A stretch of DNA of 64,000 nucleotides from Phaseolus vulgaris (taxonomy: Eukaryota > Streptophyta > Magnoliopsida > Fabales > Fabaceae), in contig NC_023759.2 of assembly GCF_000499845.2 (NCBI RefSeq), positions 22,654,909 through 22,718,908 on the forward strand, read 5' to 3'. The notes beneath the pieces were generated by a model. That model was not told the origin of the DNA, searched no databases, and saw only the letters and a list, made by a program, of their open reading frames with translations. Both the position numbers and the translations under genes were made by a program. Below, piece after piece: positions 10,829 to 22,397 of this stretch. The first letter of the stretch is position 1, and each line of letters begins with the position of its first letter.

Positions 10829-11490
10829 TCAGGGTATTGTATCTCCCTGATGTGTCCGGCGCTGAGCAGCTTCCGTGTTTCCTCCTTTACAATGAGGCAT
10901 CGCTCTTCGTTGAACTTCCTCCTTCTTTGTCTCACAGGACGTACCTTTGCGTCCATGGTGAGATGGTGGCACAAGAAATCTGGGTCAATACCTGGAATAT
11001 TCGCCGCAGTCCACGCGAAAGCGTCTAGGTGACGTGAGATTACTGCAGCTACCTCTTCTTGTTCTGCTTGGCTCAGCAAACGTCCTAATTTGAACACCTT
11101 ACCCCCTATTTGTCTTTCTACTATGTTATCCTCTGGTCGGGGTCGCTCGTTCTGTACATTCTTTGCAAGAGACCCGTTCGTGGGGTCTTCTCCCATAGGC
11201 GTCGGCCCTGCGGATGCATCGGTCATCGCCTCCTCTGGTCCTCCTTCTGTGGGCGAGGCCTCTCCGTGTACTCCTTCTACCGGCGAGGCATCGCCGTCAC
11301 TCCCTTCCGTATATGCCTCTTCCATAGGCGTCGGTCCTGCGAATGCATCGGGCATCGCCTCTTCTAACGGTCCTAACTCCAATTGCGAATTTGAAATGAA
11401 TGGTCGCTCAATCACCATGACCACACCCCTCTTTGTCTTTAGGCTATTTTCATAGCATTTACGGGCTTCTTCTTGATCTGACTTGATCAC
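10756..11490 (-). pseudogene. G1 protease-RT linker and RT N-terminus
   Basis: The N part is an acidic Gly/Pro-rich linker with an internal repeat (AGPTPMEE and AGPTPMGE about 50 residues apart). The C part is the RT entry with HLDAFAWTAANIPGIDPDF and EWLANVVLVKKA. The frame then shifts into the RT segment. The linker and the protease ORF are also in different frames, from an indel near 11510. That could be decay or a natural frameshift; I favour decay because nearby stops are plentiful. Confidence 0.8.
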
Positions 11491-11492
11491 AA

Positions 11493-13271
11493 TTACCTTA
11501 CCGCTAAGATCTGCAACTTCATCTTCATGTGGCGCGTGGAGGACACTGCCCTCAATCTGTTCAAAGCAGGTCTTCCTAACAAAATGTTGTAGGCTGAGTT
11601 GGCGTTGACCACTAGGTACCGGATGTTCTCGGTGCGTGATGCTGTTCCATCAGTGAACGTTGTCCTCAGCTCCAAGTAACCTCGTACCTCGACTGGATTA
11701 TCTGCAAATCCGTACAAGCATCCAGTATAGGGTCTCAAAAGATCAGGGGACAACTGTAGTTTGTTGAAAGTTGACCAGAACATGACATCTGCGGAACTGC
11801 CCTGGTCGACGAGAACCCTATGCACCTTCCTTCCTGCCGTGACTACTGAAATGACCACTGGGTCATTGTCGTGTGGGACCACATCCCGCAGGTCAGCCCT
11901 TGTGAAAACGAGGTCTGACTCCCATGGGTCGTCTGGAAATTCCTCTGCAACCGTACTCACTGACCTTACATATTTCTTCCATTGAGAGGCGGTGGGCCCT
12001 CCTCCAGAAAAGCCTCCAGAGATGGTGTGTACTTCTCCGTGAGTTGGGACTTCATGCGCTTGACCTTCCTCTGGCGTCGCCGGGACTGTGGTCGTGGTGG
12101 ACCCAGCGAGATAATCTTTCAAGAAACCATTCTTCACAAGCTCGTCCAACTGATAGCCCATCGCCAAGCAGTTGTTAATATGGTGCCCAAACGCCTCGTG
12201 GAATTCGCACCATGATTCCTTGTGAGGCCCCAGAATTTTGTCAGACTTTACTGGTGGCCTCAACCTGTCAGCTATGTTGGGCACAACGATGAGGTCTTTG
12301 AGTTCCACCCTAAAGTTGTGCCTTAGTGGTCTACTTCCTTCTCTCCTTCCTTCGGCTCGACCCCTTGGCGGGGCCCTCCTTGTCTCATAAGTGCGCTTTC
12401 TGTCTGAGTTCCTTTTCTCTGTGGCAGCTTCGTGGACCCTAGCAGGTTGTGTGCGTATCTGCGCCTTTGGTCGCGCGGGTGCAGCAATCGTGCACTTCTC
12501 GTATGCCTCGCCCTCCGAGGCAATGTGCTCTACCGCTTGACGCCTTACTTCAGCAAAAGTTTTGGGGCGGCTGCGGTTGAGTGATTTGCTAAAAGATCCA
12601 GGACACATCCCCTTCCTAAATGCGTACACGATCATGGGCTCTTCTGTGGTACCTACCTTTACTACCTGCGCTCCGAAGCGACTTATGTATTCCTTCAGGG
12701 TCTCCCCTTGGAATTGTTTCACGTCGAAAAGGTCGTACGAGACTGGGGCTGAGGCTCTGTTGGCTAGATACTGCTCTCTAAATAGTCGTGAGAGCTGTGC
12801 GAAGGACGTGATGTGACCCTCTAGGAGGCAGATGAACCAATCCAGGGCCATCCCAGTCAAAGTGCTCATAAAGAGCTTGCATTTCACAGCATCAGAGCCG
12901 CCAACCAACATCATTTGTGTGTGGAACGCTGTGAGGTGTGCCTCGGGATCCTCCATCCCTGTGAAGGTTACCTAGGGCCCTGTGAACGTGTTGGGGATTG
13001 CTGTCTCTAAGATCGCCTGTGAGAACGGCGTTGTGAATTCCCTAGGTGGGTTGGCAGTCTCAGGCTCGTCTACATCGCGCCATCCACAACGTAACTCCTC
13101 ATTGGCTCGGTGGAGTTCATCGTTTCTTGCCTGAGAAGCTGCAAGATGCGCCTGTATGCGCTCTTGCTCTGCCTTCGAGGCTGCCATTGCATCCTGCAGC
13201 CCTTGCATCATGCCCATGAGTTGTTGCATGGTCATCTCTTCGCTCCTAGCGCGTGCTGGTCTCGTGGTCAT
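11493..13271 (-). pseudogene. G1 gag-protease, one in-frame stop
   Basis: The start is the ATG at 13271 (MTTRPARARSEE), 86 bases inside the PBS. The N part is a Gln/Met-rich helix. TAG at 12972-12974 interrupts the frame just before the retrotransposon gag domain (PF03732-like: AFHTQMML, LDWFICLLEGHI, LFREQYLA). A basic Arg-rich region and a CEFH-GHH-NNC zinc-knuckle-like motif follow. The aspartic protease lies at the end, with VDQGSSADVMF as active site and NILLGRPAL as flap-side motif. Gag forms the particle and binds RNA. The protease cleaves the polyprotein. Confidence 0.88.
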
Positions 13272-13356
13272 GGTTTTCTAGAAACTATCTCAACTTATCT
13301 AGGTTTTAAGAACTGGAACTGAGAAACTTGCGTGGTGGGACTGACGTTTTAGATCG

Positions 13357-13374
13357 GCCCCACGGTGGGCGCTA
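13357..13374 (-). promoter_or_regulatory. G1 primer binding site, tRNA-Lys type
   Basis: The plus strand reads CCCCACGGTGGGCGCTA next to the LTR. This equals the 3' end of plant tRNA-Lys(CUU), CCCCACGGTGGGCGCCA, with one mismatch, so the minus-strand RNA would pair with that tRNA. Two bases separate it from the LTR. Confidence 0.85.
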
Positions 13375-13376
13375 AA

Positions 13377-14346
13377 TGTTCCGGCCGGTTGACCGGGATC
13401 GTCTTTGCGCGTGGCTTGTCCCTGCGAGCTAGGGCACCTTCGTCTTGCTCCGTATATGGGTACCTGAAAGAAGTGAACAAAGGGGCGCCCTCGCGGCCGT
13501 TTGCACTCCGACGATCAAGTCAGCTAGCGAGAAACATCAAAAGGGACACACCTTTGAGAGGTGGTCGAGGAAACTGTACTGAATGATTGAAAAAACTGTG
13601 TGACTAGAACTGTGTTGCCCTAATTGCCTTGTGCTCACTGTGAGTGCGTTGCGAAGACAACTAGGGTTTGCTCAGTGTATCTGTGTGTCTTAGGGTAAAA
13701 ATCTGATCCCTTCAAATGCTCCCAAGGTCCCTTTTTATACACCTCTCATCTTTTAAAGCGCGTTAAAGCGCATTGAAAGTGTATAAAAACATTCCTTGGA
13801 ACATTCGCATCTTAACTGAATTAACGCGTACCTTGACAATCTTTCACTGAAACCTTTAATGAGCACGTGTGAGCCCTCTTTCCTGCGAAGTGCTTCTGGC
13901 TCGTGGGTTGACTTTCTGGGTGCCAACTCATGCATCCCAATCACTAGTTACTTGCCCTGGGGGTGGATCTACCTTTCCCTCGTACCATGCACGTGGTTCT
14001 CCCTTGGTTATGGCCCTCTCATGGGTCGTATCTGTTCCAGGGTCTCCCAGCGGTGGCATGAGTACTTCACGAGTCAGGATATCCCCTTCTTGTGCTAGAC
14101 TTATGGCCTCGAAGCCACACTTCTCTTCACCTTCCTTCTGTTCTGTATGGCCGAGACTCGAAGCCTCTCGGGCGATGTTTTTACTCGGCGATGCCTCTCT
14201 TGGGCGATGCCTCTTTTGGGCGACGCCCTTGCGAGGCACTGACTCAAGCGGTTAACTTGTTGACTTCTCTTCCTTGGATCCCTCGAGGGGCCCCCACCAT
14301 GCGTTGACTGTGATCTTTGGTCAACACCCGATGACGGGACGATACA
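13377..14346 (-). repeat. 5' LTR of G1, complete, 970 bp
   Basis: It begins TGTTCCGG and ends GATACA on the plus strand, giving TGT...ACA ends. It lies directly beyond the PBS. Its right part matches 1-401. On the element strand, GGCGAYGCC repeats lie in U3 (about 14170-14230), then a TATA box at 13731-13739, then CTGAC, the conserved GACGATCAAGT block (plus-strand reading), GGCGCC and a pyrimidine run ending CAG at 13464-13466. Confidence 0.93.
13731..13739 (-). promoter_or_regulatory. TATA box of G1 5' LTR
   Basis: The minus strand reads GTATAAAAAGG inside a GC-mixed LTR, with the PBS about 360 bases downstream. Transcription would begin about 30 bases downstream, near 13700. The position is typical for a U3-R junction. 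Confidence 0.6.
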
Positions 14347-16547
14347 TGATCTTAAAGTAAAATTATTTATAAAAAGGAAATCATTCTAGATCGGATAATC
14401 CGAAAGATAAATTTTAATTTTTAAATATGGGAAAGATAAGATTAGTATTGTAGATTATCTATTTTAAAAGTTTTCTTCATCATTCCAAAATTTGTGGAAT
14501 CCCATGAATCCCTGGAAAAACTTGTATAGTATTTTTGTAACATAGGAAGTCTAACTTCTATAATGGTAAAATAAAATAGATAGCATGGTAAGAATACTAT
14601 TATCCACAAACAAATCATTATGATGCAGTAGCATCAAAAATATATTTCAGCACCAAAATAGTTAACAATATATATGTACCAAACAAATTAACAGTGTAAG
14701 ATAAAATTACGATTTGCTACAAAGAATCCAACCTACTCAAATTAGGATTGATAAATTTAGATTCGATCACTAATTTGTTAAATTTAATTTATGAATTAAA
14801 AGTTAAATCTAAGTTAAAAATTGAACTAATCAAATAAACAAACTAAACTTGAATTATATATGTTCAAATTAATTGATGTATCAAATAGTATATTCTGTAT
14901 TACTAAATTTTGTATAATTAATTTTATTTTCTAATAAAGAAAACAAATAAAAAGATTTGAAATATATTTATAACTTTAAATTAAACAAAGTTACGAATTT
15001 GAGTTAAGTGATTCGTGAATTTAATAGAACTAAGTTTAAACTGTGGTATTTTTTAGGTTCAATAGAAGTAATAGATTTAATTAATTTTATCTTGAAATTA
15101 TTTGAATTCAATATTATCAATCTTCAAAATCTGATATAAGGAAAAATCCAATTTAAACACAACAATTTAATATATTATAATATTTAAATTAATTTTTCTG
15201 CCTGTTTTATTTTAATTACGGGTGATTAATAAATTTAGATATAATTAATTTGAGTGTGTCCCCAAACAATTTTCATATTTTAGTCTATAATAACCACCAA
15301 AACTAACTCTTCTGTCACTTTTGTGGCTTCATTATTGTTAAGAGCTTTCTGTCATATCCAAAGAAACATTAATGTGAAAATCTACAAATAAATGAAGACA
15401 GTGTTCTTCCACGTCTTAAGAAGTATTTTATTTGTTATATTTACTTTTACATCAACATAAACTAAAATGTTCAAATTCAATCCAATTCATCAAATTTCCA
15501 TTAAAAGTTAAATATTTTTATCTAGTTGACTTTATTCTATTCATGAAATGTATCATGTAGGTGATAAAATAGATAAGTCAAGGCAGTCCATAATTTTTTA
15601 ATTTTTTTGTATTTTCAACACATATTTTAAAATTTATATAAATATTTTTAATTTTTTAATTGATTAATTAATATTTCTAATAAGATAAATTAAAATAATA
15701 ATTATTTTTTTATGTTAAATTAATTTATTAAAATTAATAATAAAAAATTAATTTGTAAGTGTTAAGGATTTAAATTAGAATATTATTATATATTTATATT
15801 TTTCAACTACTATAATAAAGAAAATTATTCTTTTAAATTATTTTTATTTTAAAGTTTAAAAATCTGTATGGACAAGAGCTATGGGTTGGTTTTGTTGAAT
15901 GCTAGTTTCAAATCTCTACATCTAAGTGTCAAATAACCTAATAAATTTATATTAATACTATTTGTATTTTAAATTTGTTACAATGTTTTTTTATTTGATC
16001 TGGTTATATGACGGAGTAACAAATCATTATTTTTAAATTTCTAATTATTATTTTAATCGTTTTTTATTATTTCCAATCATTATTTATAAATATTATTTAT
16101 GTTTATTTTTTAAAATTATTATATATGATAATATAATTATTATTAATTAATGTTGAAAATTGAAACTGCAGCGATGGAATTTAAAGCTAAATCTCTTAAA
16201 TGATAATTTTTTTAATCATTTCACCAATGAAGTAAGTTGTCTCTCATGTTATATTAATATTATACTTAGTATGATTATAATTATGAATATTAATATATTT
16301 GTTATTAATATTATTATTTATATTATCAATATTATTAAAACCATTAATATTAATAAATAATATTATTATTATCAATATTATTAATTTTATAATGTAAATA
16401 GTGTGCATATTTATTAGTTGTGATTATTATTTATATTTATGTTTAATATTAAAATTTGAATAAATAATGTTATTATTTGCACACTTATAATAATAATATA
16501 AATTTATAGTATATTATGAATAAAAAATATCATTATCATTATCATTA
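14347..16547. other. AT-rich intergenic DNA without a gene
   Basis: The sequence is strongly AT-rich with no credible coding frame. At about 16300-16440 it holds ATT/AAT-rich DNA that is related to the flanks of the solo LTR at 28247-29065. The small ORF at 16160-16360 is low-complexity Ile/Asn and is not a gene. Confidence 0.7.
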
Positions 16548-16575
16548 CTAGCGGGAACACAGCACTGACGTGTAT

Positions 16576-16775
16576 GTGTATCCACATTTTTTATTTCTAT
16601 TTCTTTAGTATTTTTTTTTATTTTTCAAAAACAATTTCTATTAATAACATTAAAATGAGAAGTTAAAGAGTAGTGTGTATCCACATTTTTTATTTCTCTT
16701 TCTTTAGTATTTTTTTATTCTTCAAAAACAATTTCTCTTAAAAACATTAAAATGAGAAGTTAGAGAGTATACAGT
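16576..16775. repeat. 99-bp tandem duplication
   Basis: TCCACATTTTTTATTTCT occurs at about 16581 and again 99 bases later. The block runs through CAAAAACAATTTCT to AAATGAGAAGTTA in both copies, with a few differences. A second diverged pair (AATAGAATTTGAGTTTCATA) lies at about 16900 and 17030. Confidence 0.85.
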
Positions 16776-17732
16776 TAAAGAGTAGGTTAATAAAATAGTG
16801 GAGAGCGGTAATTAAAAGTTACATATGAATGAATTTTCAAAATTTAAAATTTAAAATTACTATTTGAATTCAAAACCGTCTCTCAAGATAGAAAATAATT
16901 AAATAGAATTTGAGTTTCATATTTTTTTATAATTTTTAATATTTTATTAATTATGGGTAAGAATATATGTATTTGGTAATAGTTAAAATTTATTTAAAAC
17001 TACAAACTCAACCGAAAAAATAATTAAATAGAATTTGAGTTTCATATTTTTTTTTAATAATTTTTAATATTTTATCAATTATAGGAATTAAACCAATATT
17101 TTTCATTAGGTCTATAAAGAACCAATAATATATGACAATCATTACAATACATATGACACCATTAAACAATAAACCAAAAATTCATCCTCAATTGTTTGAA
17201 AAATATTATATACAAAAGAAGAAAATGCAATGAAATCTGCTTCTCTTTTATTCACCTTGGACCCTTAGATCTGTATAGAGACTCGTTTAAATTGTTTCCA
17301 TCTTTCGCACCCAAATCTAATGTTCCTTCGTGTTAGAACCTTACTATTGGGGGAGTGAGCGCGACAATCCTTCTCTGATTCCTCTATTTTGCTATGAATA
17401 TTAACTCTCTACAATTAACAAATAAAAAACAAACAAAATATTAGTATAACATGTAAAACATAAATTTAAGAACACAATGACATACCCTCTCTACATAATG
17501 CTTTCTCTACGTAATGCTCTCTGGTGAGAGAACCTATTTTGAAGGTGGTCTCTAAAATCATAATTTTATGAAAAGTTAAGATGATTTCAAAAATCAAAAC
17601 CTAAAAGAAGAAAATATAGAGGAAGAGCAAAGATAAAGAAATGGTGATGACAAAAAACTTAAAAATCAAATTGGAAGTAACTTTTCCGTAAAATATGAGG
17701 AAATGAGAATATAGTTTAGTTAATGCTCTGTA

Positions 17733-17964
17733 TATAAGAAAATGATAAAAAAAATGGTAAGAAGAAGAGATGTTTCTTATTCTCTTATGTGTATTACATC
17801 ACTTCATGCATAGGAAATATATAGGGAGTTTCTCTTCCCAAATTACAATCTAATTAGGTAGGATACTAATCATGAGATTCTATAATTATTAAATTAATTG
17901 CATATAATTGGGTACAATATCGTCAAATATTGCATATAATTTGATAATTATTATTTCCTTAATA
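17733..17964 (-). repeat. 3' LTR of C1 (232 bp, TA...TA termini)
   Basis: The LTR runs from TATAAGAAAATG to CCTTAATA. The TSD fixes both outer edges, and PPT and PBS fix both inner edges, so the ends are not TG...CA. It is followed inward by CTCCTCCTCAAGTTG, the polypurine tract on the element strand (17965-17979). Confidence 0.92.
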
Positions 17965-17971
17965 CTCCTCC

Positions 17972-18376
17972 TCAAGTTGGTAGGTGAAGATCAAGAACCC
18001 CCAACTTGTGTCGTAGCGTCAAAAATCGTTCCTTGCCCAATGCTTTCGTAAAAATATCTGCGAGCTGATACTGTGTCGGTACATATGAAGGACTGATTAT
18101 CCCAGCTTGTAATTTTTCTCTCACAATGTGGCAGTCTATCTCAATGTGTTTTGTGCGTTCATGAAATACTGGGTTTGCTGCTATATGTAATGCCGCTTGA
18201 TTGTCACAAAAAGGTTGAGCTGGCAAGTTACATGGCACCTTTAAATCCTGCAACAGATATCGCAACCAAACTATCTCCAAACAAGTATTGGCCATTGCGC
18301 GGTATTCTGCTTTCGCTGATGATCTTGATACGTTTGTCTGCTTTTTTTGATTTCCATGAGATAATAGAGGAACCAA
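17972..18376 (-). pseudogene. C1 RNase H domain
   Basis: Motifs are SSAKAEYRAMA, CDNQAALHIAANPVFHERT and KHIEIDCHIVRE, the standard end of copia pol, finishing with FTKALGKERF and a stop near the PPT. It is out of frame with RT because of an indel in an A-run near 18345. It removes the RNA strand after reverse transcription. Confidence 0.9.
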
Positions 18377-19178
18377 GAAAAATGCAATATCCAGATACTG
18401 ATCTCTGAGTTGTCTGACAACCTCCCCAGTCTGAGTTACAATAAGCTGTCAATGTCAGATTGTTTTCGGATGGCAATAGCAATCCTTGTCCTGGTGATCC
18501 TTTGATGTACTTTAGGACTCGAATTGCGGCATCCCAATGAGGTTTCCGTGGATCCTGTATATATTGACTTAGGGTCCGAACCGAAAATGCTATGTCAGGC
18601 CGAGTAACCGTGAGGTATATCAGTCGTCCCACGAGTCGCCTGTATTTGACTGGATCCTTTAATAACTCTCCATCGTCTGGTGTGAGTTTTAGGTATTGTT
18701 CCATTGGAAATTTGTCTGGACGAGCACCTGTGAGTCCCGTATCCTGCAAAATATCAAGCGCATATTTTCTTTGGACCATGTAAATACTAGCTTTGGAACG
18801 GGAAAATTCAATCCCTAGAAAATATTTTAGGTGTCCAAGATCTTTAATGCGAAATTGTTGTAATAAACAATCTTTAACACGCTGAATTTCTGTCAAATCA
18901 TTTCCTGTCAAAAGAATATCATCCACATAAATCAAAAGGGCAGTAAATGATGAGTTATTCTGTCTTGTGAATAGAGAGTAATCTGTCTTGGACTGTTGAA
19001 ATCCTACAGATTTAATCACATGAGAAAATGTTGAAAACCATGTTCGAGATGCTTGTTTGAGACCATAAAGGGATTTGTTGAGTCGACATACAATGTTCTC
19101 CCTCTGTCGATGATGCCCGGGTGGCAAGTCCATGTAAATAATTTCATGCAATGTGCCATGTAAGAAGGCATTTTGCAC
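18345..19178 (-). pseudogene. C1 reverse transcriptase, main part
   Basis: The frame starts inside the RT with QNAFLHGTL and contains LNKSLYGLKQASR, the catalytic YVDDILLTG, FRIKDLGHLKYFLGIE and the connection domain with RLVGRLIYLTVTRPDIAF. The upstream RT part is in another frame (see 19144-19998), from a small deletion near 19230. Confidence 0.9.
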
Positions 19179-19998
19179 ATCTAGCTGGTGAGTAAACCAA
19201 TTTCTGGCTGCTGCAATGGTGCAAAGTTGTTAATTTTGCTGTTGGTGAAAAAGTTTCAGAATAATCGACACCTTCAATCTGAGTGTACCCCTTTGTGACA
19301 AGGCGCGCCTTATATCTGTCGACGCTACCATCTGAGTTGTACTTTATTTTATAGACCCATTTGCATCTGATGGGTTTCTGCCCAGTGGATAACGGTGTCA
19401 AGGTCCACGTTTGATTTAGCTGCAAGGCGGAAAGCTCTTCGTCCATTGCTTTTTGCCAATTTGGATCAAGGATAGCTTGAGCATAAGTGTGAGGTTCTTT
19501 GGTGGCTGTGATGTTAGCAAGATATGAACTATATGTAGAAGAAAATCGTGAATTAGAAAGAAAATGATGCATAAGATACCTGGTTCCATTCGGTCGGTCT
19601 TGGGCAGTGGTCGAATGATTGGCTTGGGATCCCGTTACGTAGTCTTGAAGCCAGGAAGGTTGGGTTGATGTGCGACTGGATCGTCGAACAGGAAGGTCGG
19701 TTGGAGAAGGTTTGGTAATGGGTGCTAAACTTCTTGGCATGGGAGAAGAAGGTTGGTCTACTGGAGGTTCATGTGTATTATGACGAGTAGGAGAAGTAGG
19801 TTGGTTTGATGGAGGTTCAGGTGCATTGTGACGAGTAGGAGAAGAGAGTTGGTTTGATGGAGGTTCAGGTGTATTGTGACGAGTAGGAGAAGAAGGTTGG
19901 TTTGATGGAGGTTCAGGTGCATTGTGATGAGTAAGAGAAGAAGGTTGATCGAGTGAATGTTGGACAGGAGTGGGTAAGTCAATGTCAATAGTGGGCAA
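19144..19998 (-). pseudogene. C1 integrase-RT linker and RT N-terminus
   Basis: The N part is a Pro/Ser/Thr-rich linker built from a repeated SSPTRHNxPEPPSNQ unit (four to five copies, also visible as 60-bp DNA repeats at 19760-19930). The C part reads WQKAMDEELSALQ, CKWVYKIKY and YKARLVTKGYTQIEGVDY, the classic copia RT entry. Homology then leaves the frame at about 19230. Confidence 0.88.
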
Positions 19999-20285
19999 AA
20001 TACCTTGTAATGGAGGTGAGGATTGTGTCTGTGACTGTTGGCAGAATGGGAAAACACTTTCATGGAAGATGACATCCCGACTTGTAAAAAAAGTGCCTGC
20101 ATCTATATCAAATAATTTGTATGCTTTTTGATTGTGAGGATAACCAATGAAGATGCATTGTCGGGCGCGCGGATCAAATTTTTGCTTAGGTGAAACAACA
20201 GTTGCGTAACAGAGGCAACCAAAAGTTTTTAGGTGAGAAAGTGAAGGTGGTTGATTATATAGTAGCTCAAAAGGTGATTTATTTT

Positions 20286-21138
20286 TTAGTAAGGTGATGG
20301 CAAACGATTAATGATATATGTGGCGGTTAAAACGCATTCTCCCCAAAATTCTAATGGTAAATTGGACTGAAATAGGAGGGCTCGTGCTGTGTTTAAAACA
20401 TGTCTATGTTTGCGTTCTACTACTCCATTTTGTTGAGGAGTGTAAACGCAAGTGCGTTGACATTCAATACCTTTTTTGAGAAAAAAATCATACATTGAAA
20501 TAAATTCCAGTCCGTTGTCAACGCGGATGGTTTTAATAGATGCCTGAAATTGATTTTGTGCAAATGTAATGAATGACTCTAAGAGATGTTGGGTTTCAGA
20601 TTTGTGATTCATAAGAAATAGTCAAGTACATCTAGTATAGTCATCAACTATAGTGAGAAAAAAAACGTTTTCCAAAATGAGTTGGGGTTTTATGAGGACC
20701 CCAAATGTCACAATGCAATAGATTAAATGGAGAATGAGATTTTATTGTGCTTAAAGGAAAGGGTAGCCTTGTCTGTTTAGCTTTGGGACAAATACTACAA
20801 TGATTATGAATGGGAATGAGATTTTTACTGATAGGGATAGGTAGTAAGGAAGATACAAGTTGTAGACACGCCGGAGAAGGATGTCCAAGGCGTTTGTGCC
20901 ATAAATCAGGATTGGTCGATATTTGAGATGCGTGAGCTTGGTTTGGAAGAGGGGACATGTAGTATAAGCCTGCGTGTTGTTTACCTGAGCCAATCATCCT
21001 CCCCGTAGACAAGTCCTGTAAAACGCAACCATGTGGAGTAAAAACGACACAACAATTTAGTGAACTGGTTATCTTACTAATGGACATGAGATTTAAATTA
21101 AAAGAAGGAACACAAAGAACATCTTTGAGAGTGGACAA
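20286..21138 (-). pseudogene. C1 integrase
   Basis: The gag-pre-integrase finger is seen as LWHKRLGHPSPACLQL with CSICPKAKQ. The core has LLHCDIWGP, RVDNGLEF and PQQNGVVERKHRH, which supply the DDE residues. The frame breaks at a T-run near 20660 and a TGA at 20622-20624 replaces a usual Trp codon. The solo gypsy LTR lies between this segment and the protease. Confidence 0.88.
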
Positions 21139-21149
21139 GAGAAAGGTAA

Positions 21150-22067
21150 GAAGAAAGGTAGGTAGTCAAGAAGTCAACGTAGTCGTCGAATGTAAAAGCG
21201 GCGTTCTGCAATGTAAATAAGCGGTTACTGCCGAGATGTGTCACCGCTAATATGGATCATCGCCCATCGCCTAAGTAAGACATCGCCTGAGTAAGACATC
21301 GCCAGAAGAGTCAACCCGCATGACGTAAGCATTTCGCAGAGAGGGGGCCCACACGATGGGATAACCCTAAGTTGGGTGGCGGCACTGTGGGTCCCTATGC
21401 ACAGAATAAATGATCAAGTCAAAAGGGCACGTGGTAATGCCCACGTGCTCACTAAAGGTATCTAGGGAAGGCTGCATGCATGACACGTGTTTAATTAGGG
21501 CACTCGAACAGTATGATGGCGCGATAAATACAACGCTCAAGTTAGAGCCCAAGGGGCCATAAGGTTATACATTGCACTCCAGATAAGGGAAGTCCATGGG
21601 CCAGATACACTAAGATCCTAAAGATAGCGGCGCAAGGACCTTCTCCAAGGAACCCTAGATAATAGCAGGCAACGCAGAGGTAAACCCTAGTTTTCACCTA
21701 TATATAGGGCACAAATAAGCCCTAGAGAGGGACGTTTTTCACAATTACACGAGTTTTAACCTAGTTCCCAGATAGACATACGGAGCACAAACCCTAATTG
21801 TTCTTGACGGCGCATCCGCTGAGAGCACAAGACAATTAGGGCAACACAGCTTTAGCCATACAATTTTCAGTCATTGAGATTATTATACAGTTTCTAGTTA
21901 CTTTGGTGTTTCTCGCTAGCTGACTTGATCGTCGGAGTGCAAACGGCCGCGAGGGCGCCCCTTTGTTCTTCTTTTTTCAGGTACTGACAGACGAAGCAAA
22001 ACGAAGGTGCCCTAACTTGTTAGAACAAGCCACGCATAAAGACGACCCAGGTCAACCGGCCGGAACA
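21150..22067 (+). mobile_element. Solo gypsy LTR nested in C1
   Basis: The right edge, GGCCGGAACA at 22067, is the same terminus as in G1 (TGTTCCGGCC on the other strand). Within it, in plus orientation, come three 16-bp-spaced CATCGCC units (21252-21310), TATATATAGGG at about 21700, CTGAC at 21920-21924, the conserved CTTGATCGTCGGAGTGC block, and TTCTTTTTTCAG ending at 21980. The left edge is not clean, as I found no matching TSD, so the start is approximate. Confidence 0.75.
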
Positions 22068-22330
22068 AAATTTAATTGTGCCAGTAGATGAGATGGGCGC
22101 AGTTGAGCCTGTGGGCAGATTAACATTTGAAAGAAATGATGATGAAGTGTGTGTGAAAAATTGTGAATAAGATGCAATGTGATGGGTTGCTCCGCTATCC
22201 AAAATCCATGGTTTCGTAAAAGCAGAATTAGAAGAGGAGTTATGGGCAAGCAGACCTGCATTTGCTCGGCATTGAAGCGTTGTACGAGGTTTCTATCGGA
22301 CTCGTTACTGGTGCCTTCTTTGCCAGACAT
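22068..22330 (-). pseudogene. C1 protease and remnant of gag start
   Basis: An ATG at 22328-22330 lies just inside the PBS and opens a short frame (MSGKEGTSNESDRN). After a frame change the text reads WILDSGATHHI, the copia protease active site. A normal copia gag of several hundred residues should lie between the two; only about 30 codons remain. The protease then runs into the nested LTR. Confidence 0.85.
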
Positions 22331-22385
22331 GATTTTTTTATTTAGGGAATAAAAATGGAGAGGCTGTCAGGGCACCAAGATCGGT

Positions 22386-22397
22386 GCTCTGATACCA
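22386..22397 (-). promoter_or_regulatory. C1 primer binding site, initiator tRNA-Met type
   Basis: The minus strand reads TGGTATCAGAGC, the complement of the initiator tRNA-Met 3' end, directly beside the LTR with no gap. Confidence 0.92.

Larger units (their letters stand above)
1..14346 (-). mobile_element. Ty3/gypsy LTR retrotransposon G1 (Tat/Ogre type), 3' LTR cut by window start
   Basis: Coding order on the minus strand is LTR (13377-14346), tRNA-Lys PBS, gag, protease, RT, RNase H, second RNase H, integrase, a long 3' spacer with antisense ORFs, PPT, then LTR (1-401). The left and right LTR copies align over all 401 visible bases. The archaeal-type second RNase H and the antisense ORFs between pol and the 3' LTR are known marks of the Tat group. 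All pol parts are broken, so the element is dead. About 6.2 kb separates the pol end from the 3' LTR. The left TSD lies outside the window. Confidence 0.9.

Noticed and set aside
13357..13374. tRNA-like sequence (also at 34937-34953)
   Set aside because: Only the 3' end of tRNA-Lys is matched, next to an LTR; this is a primer binding site, not a tRNA gene.
16160..16360. ORF of 66 codons rich in Ile and Asn
   Set aside because: Low-complexity translation of an ATT/AAT repeat.
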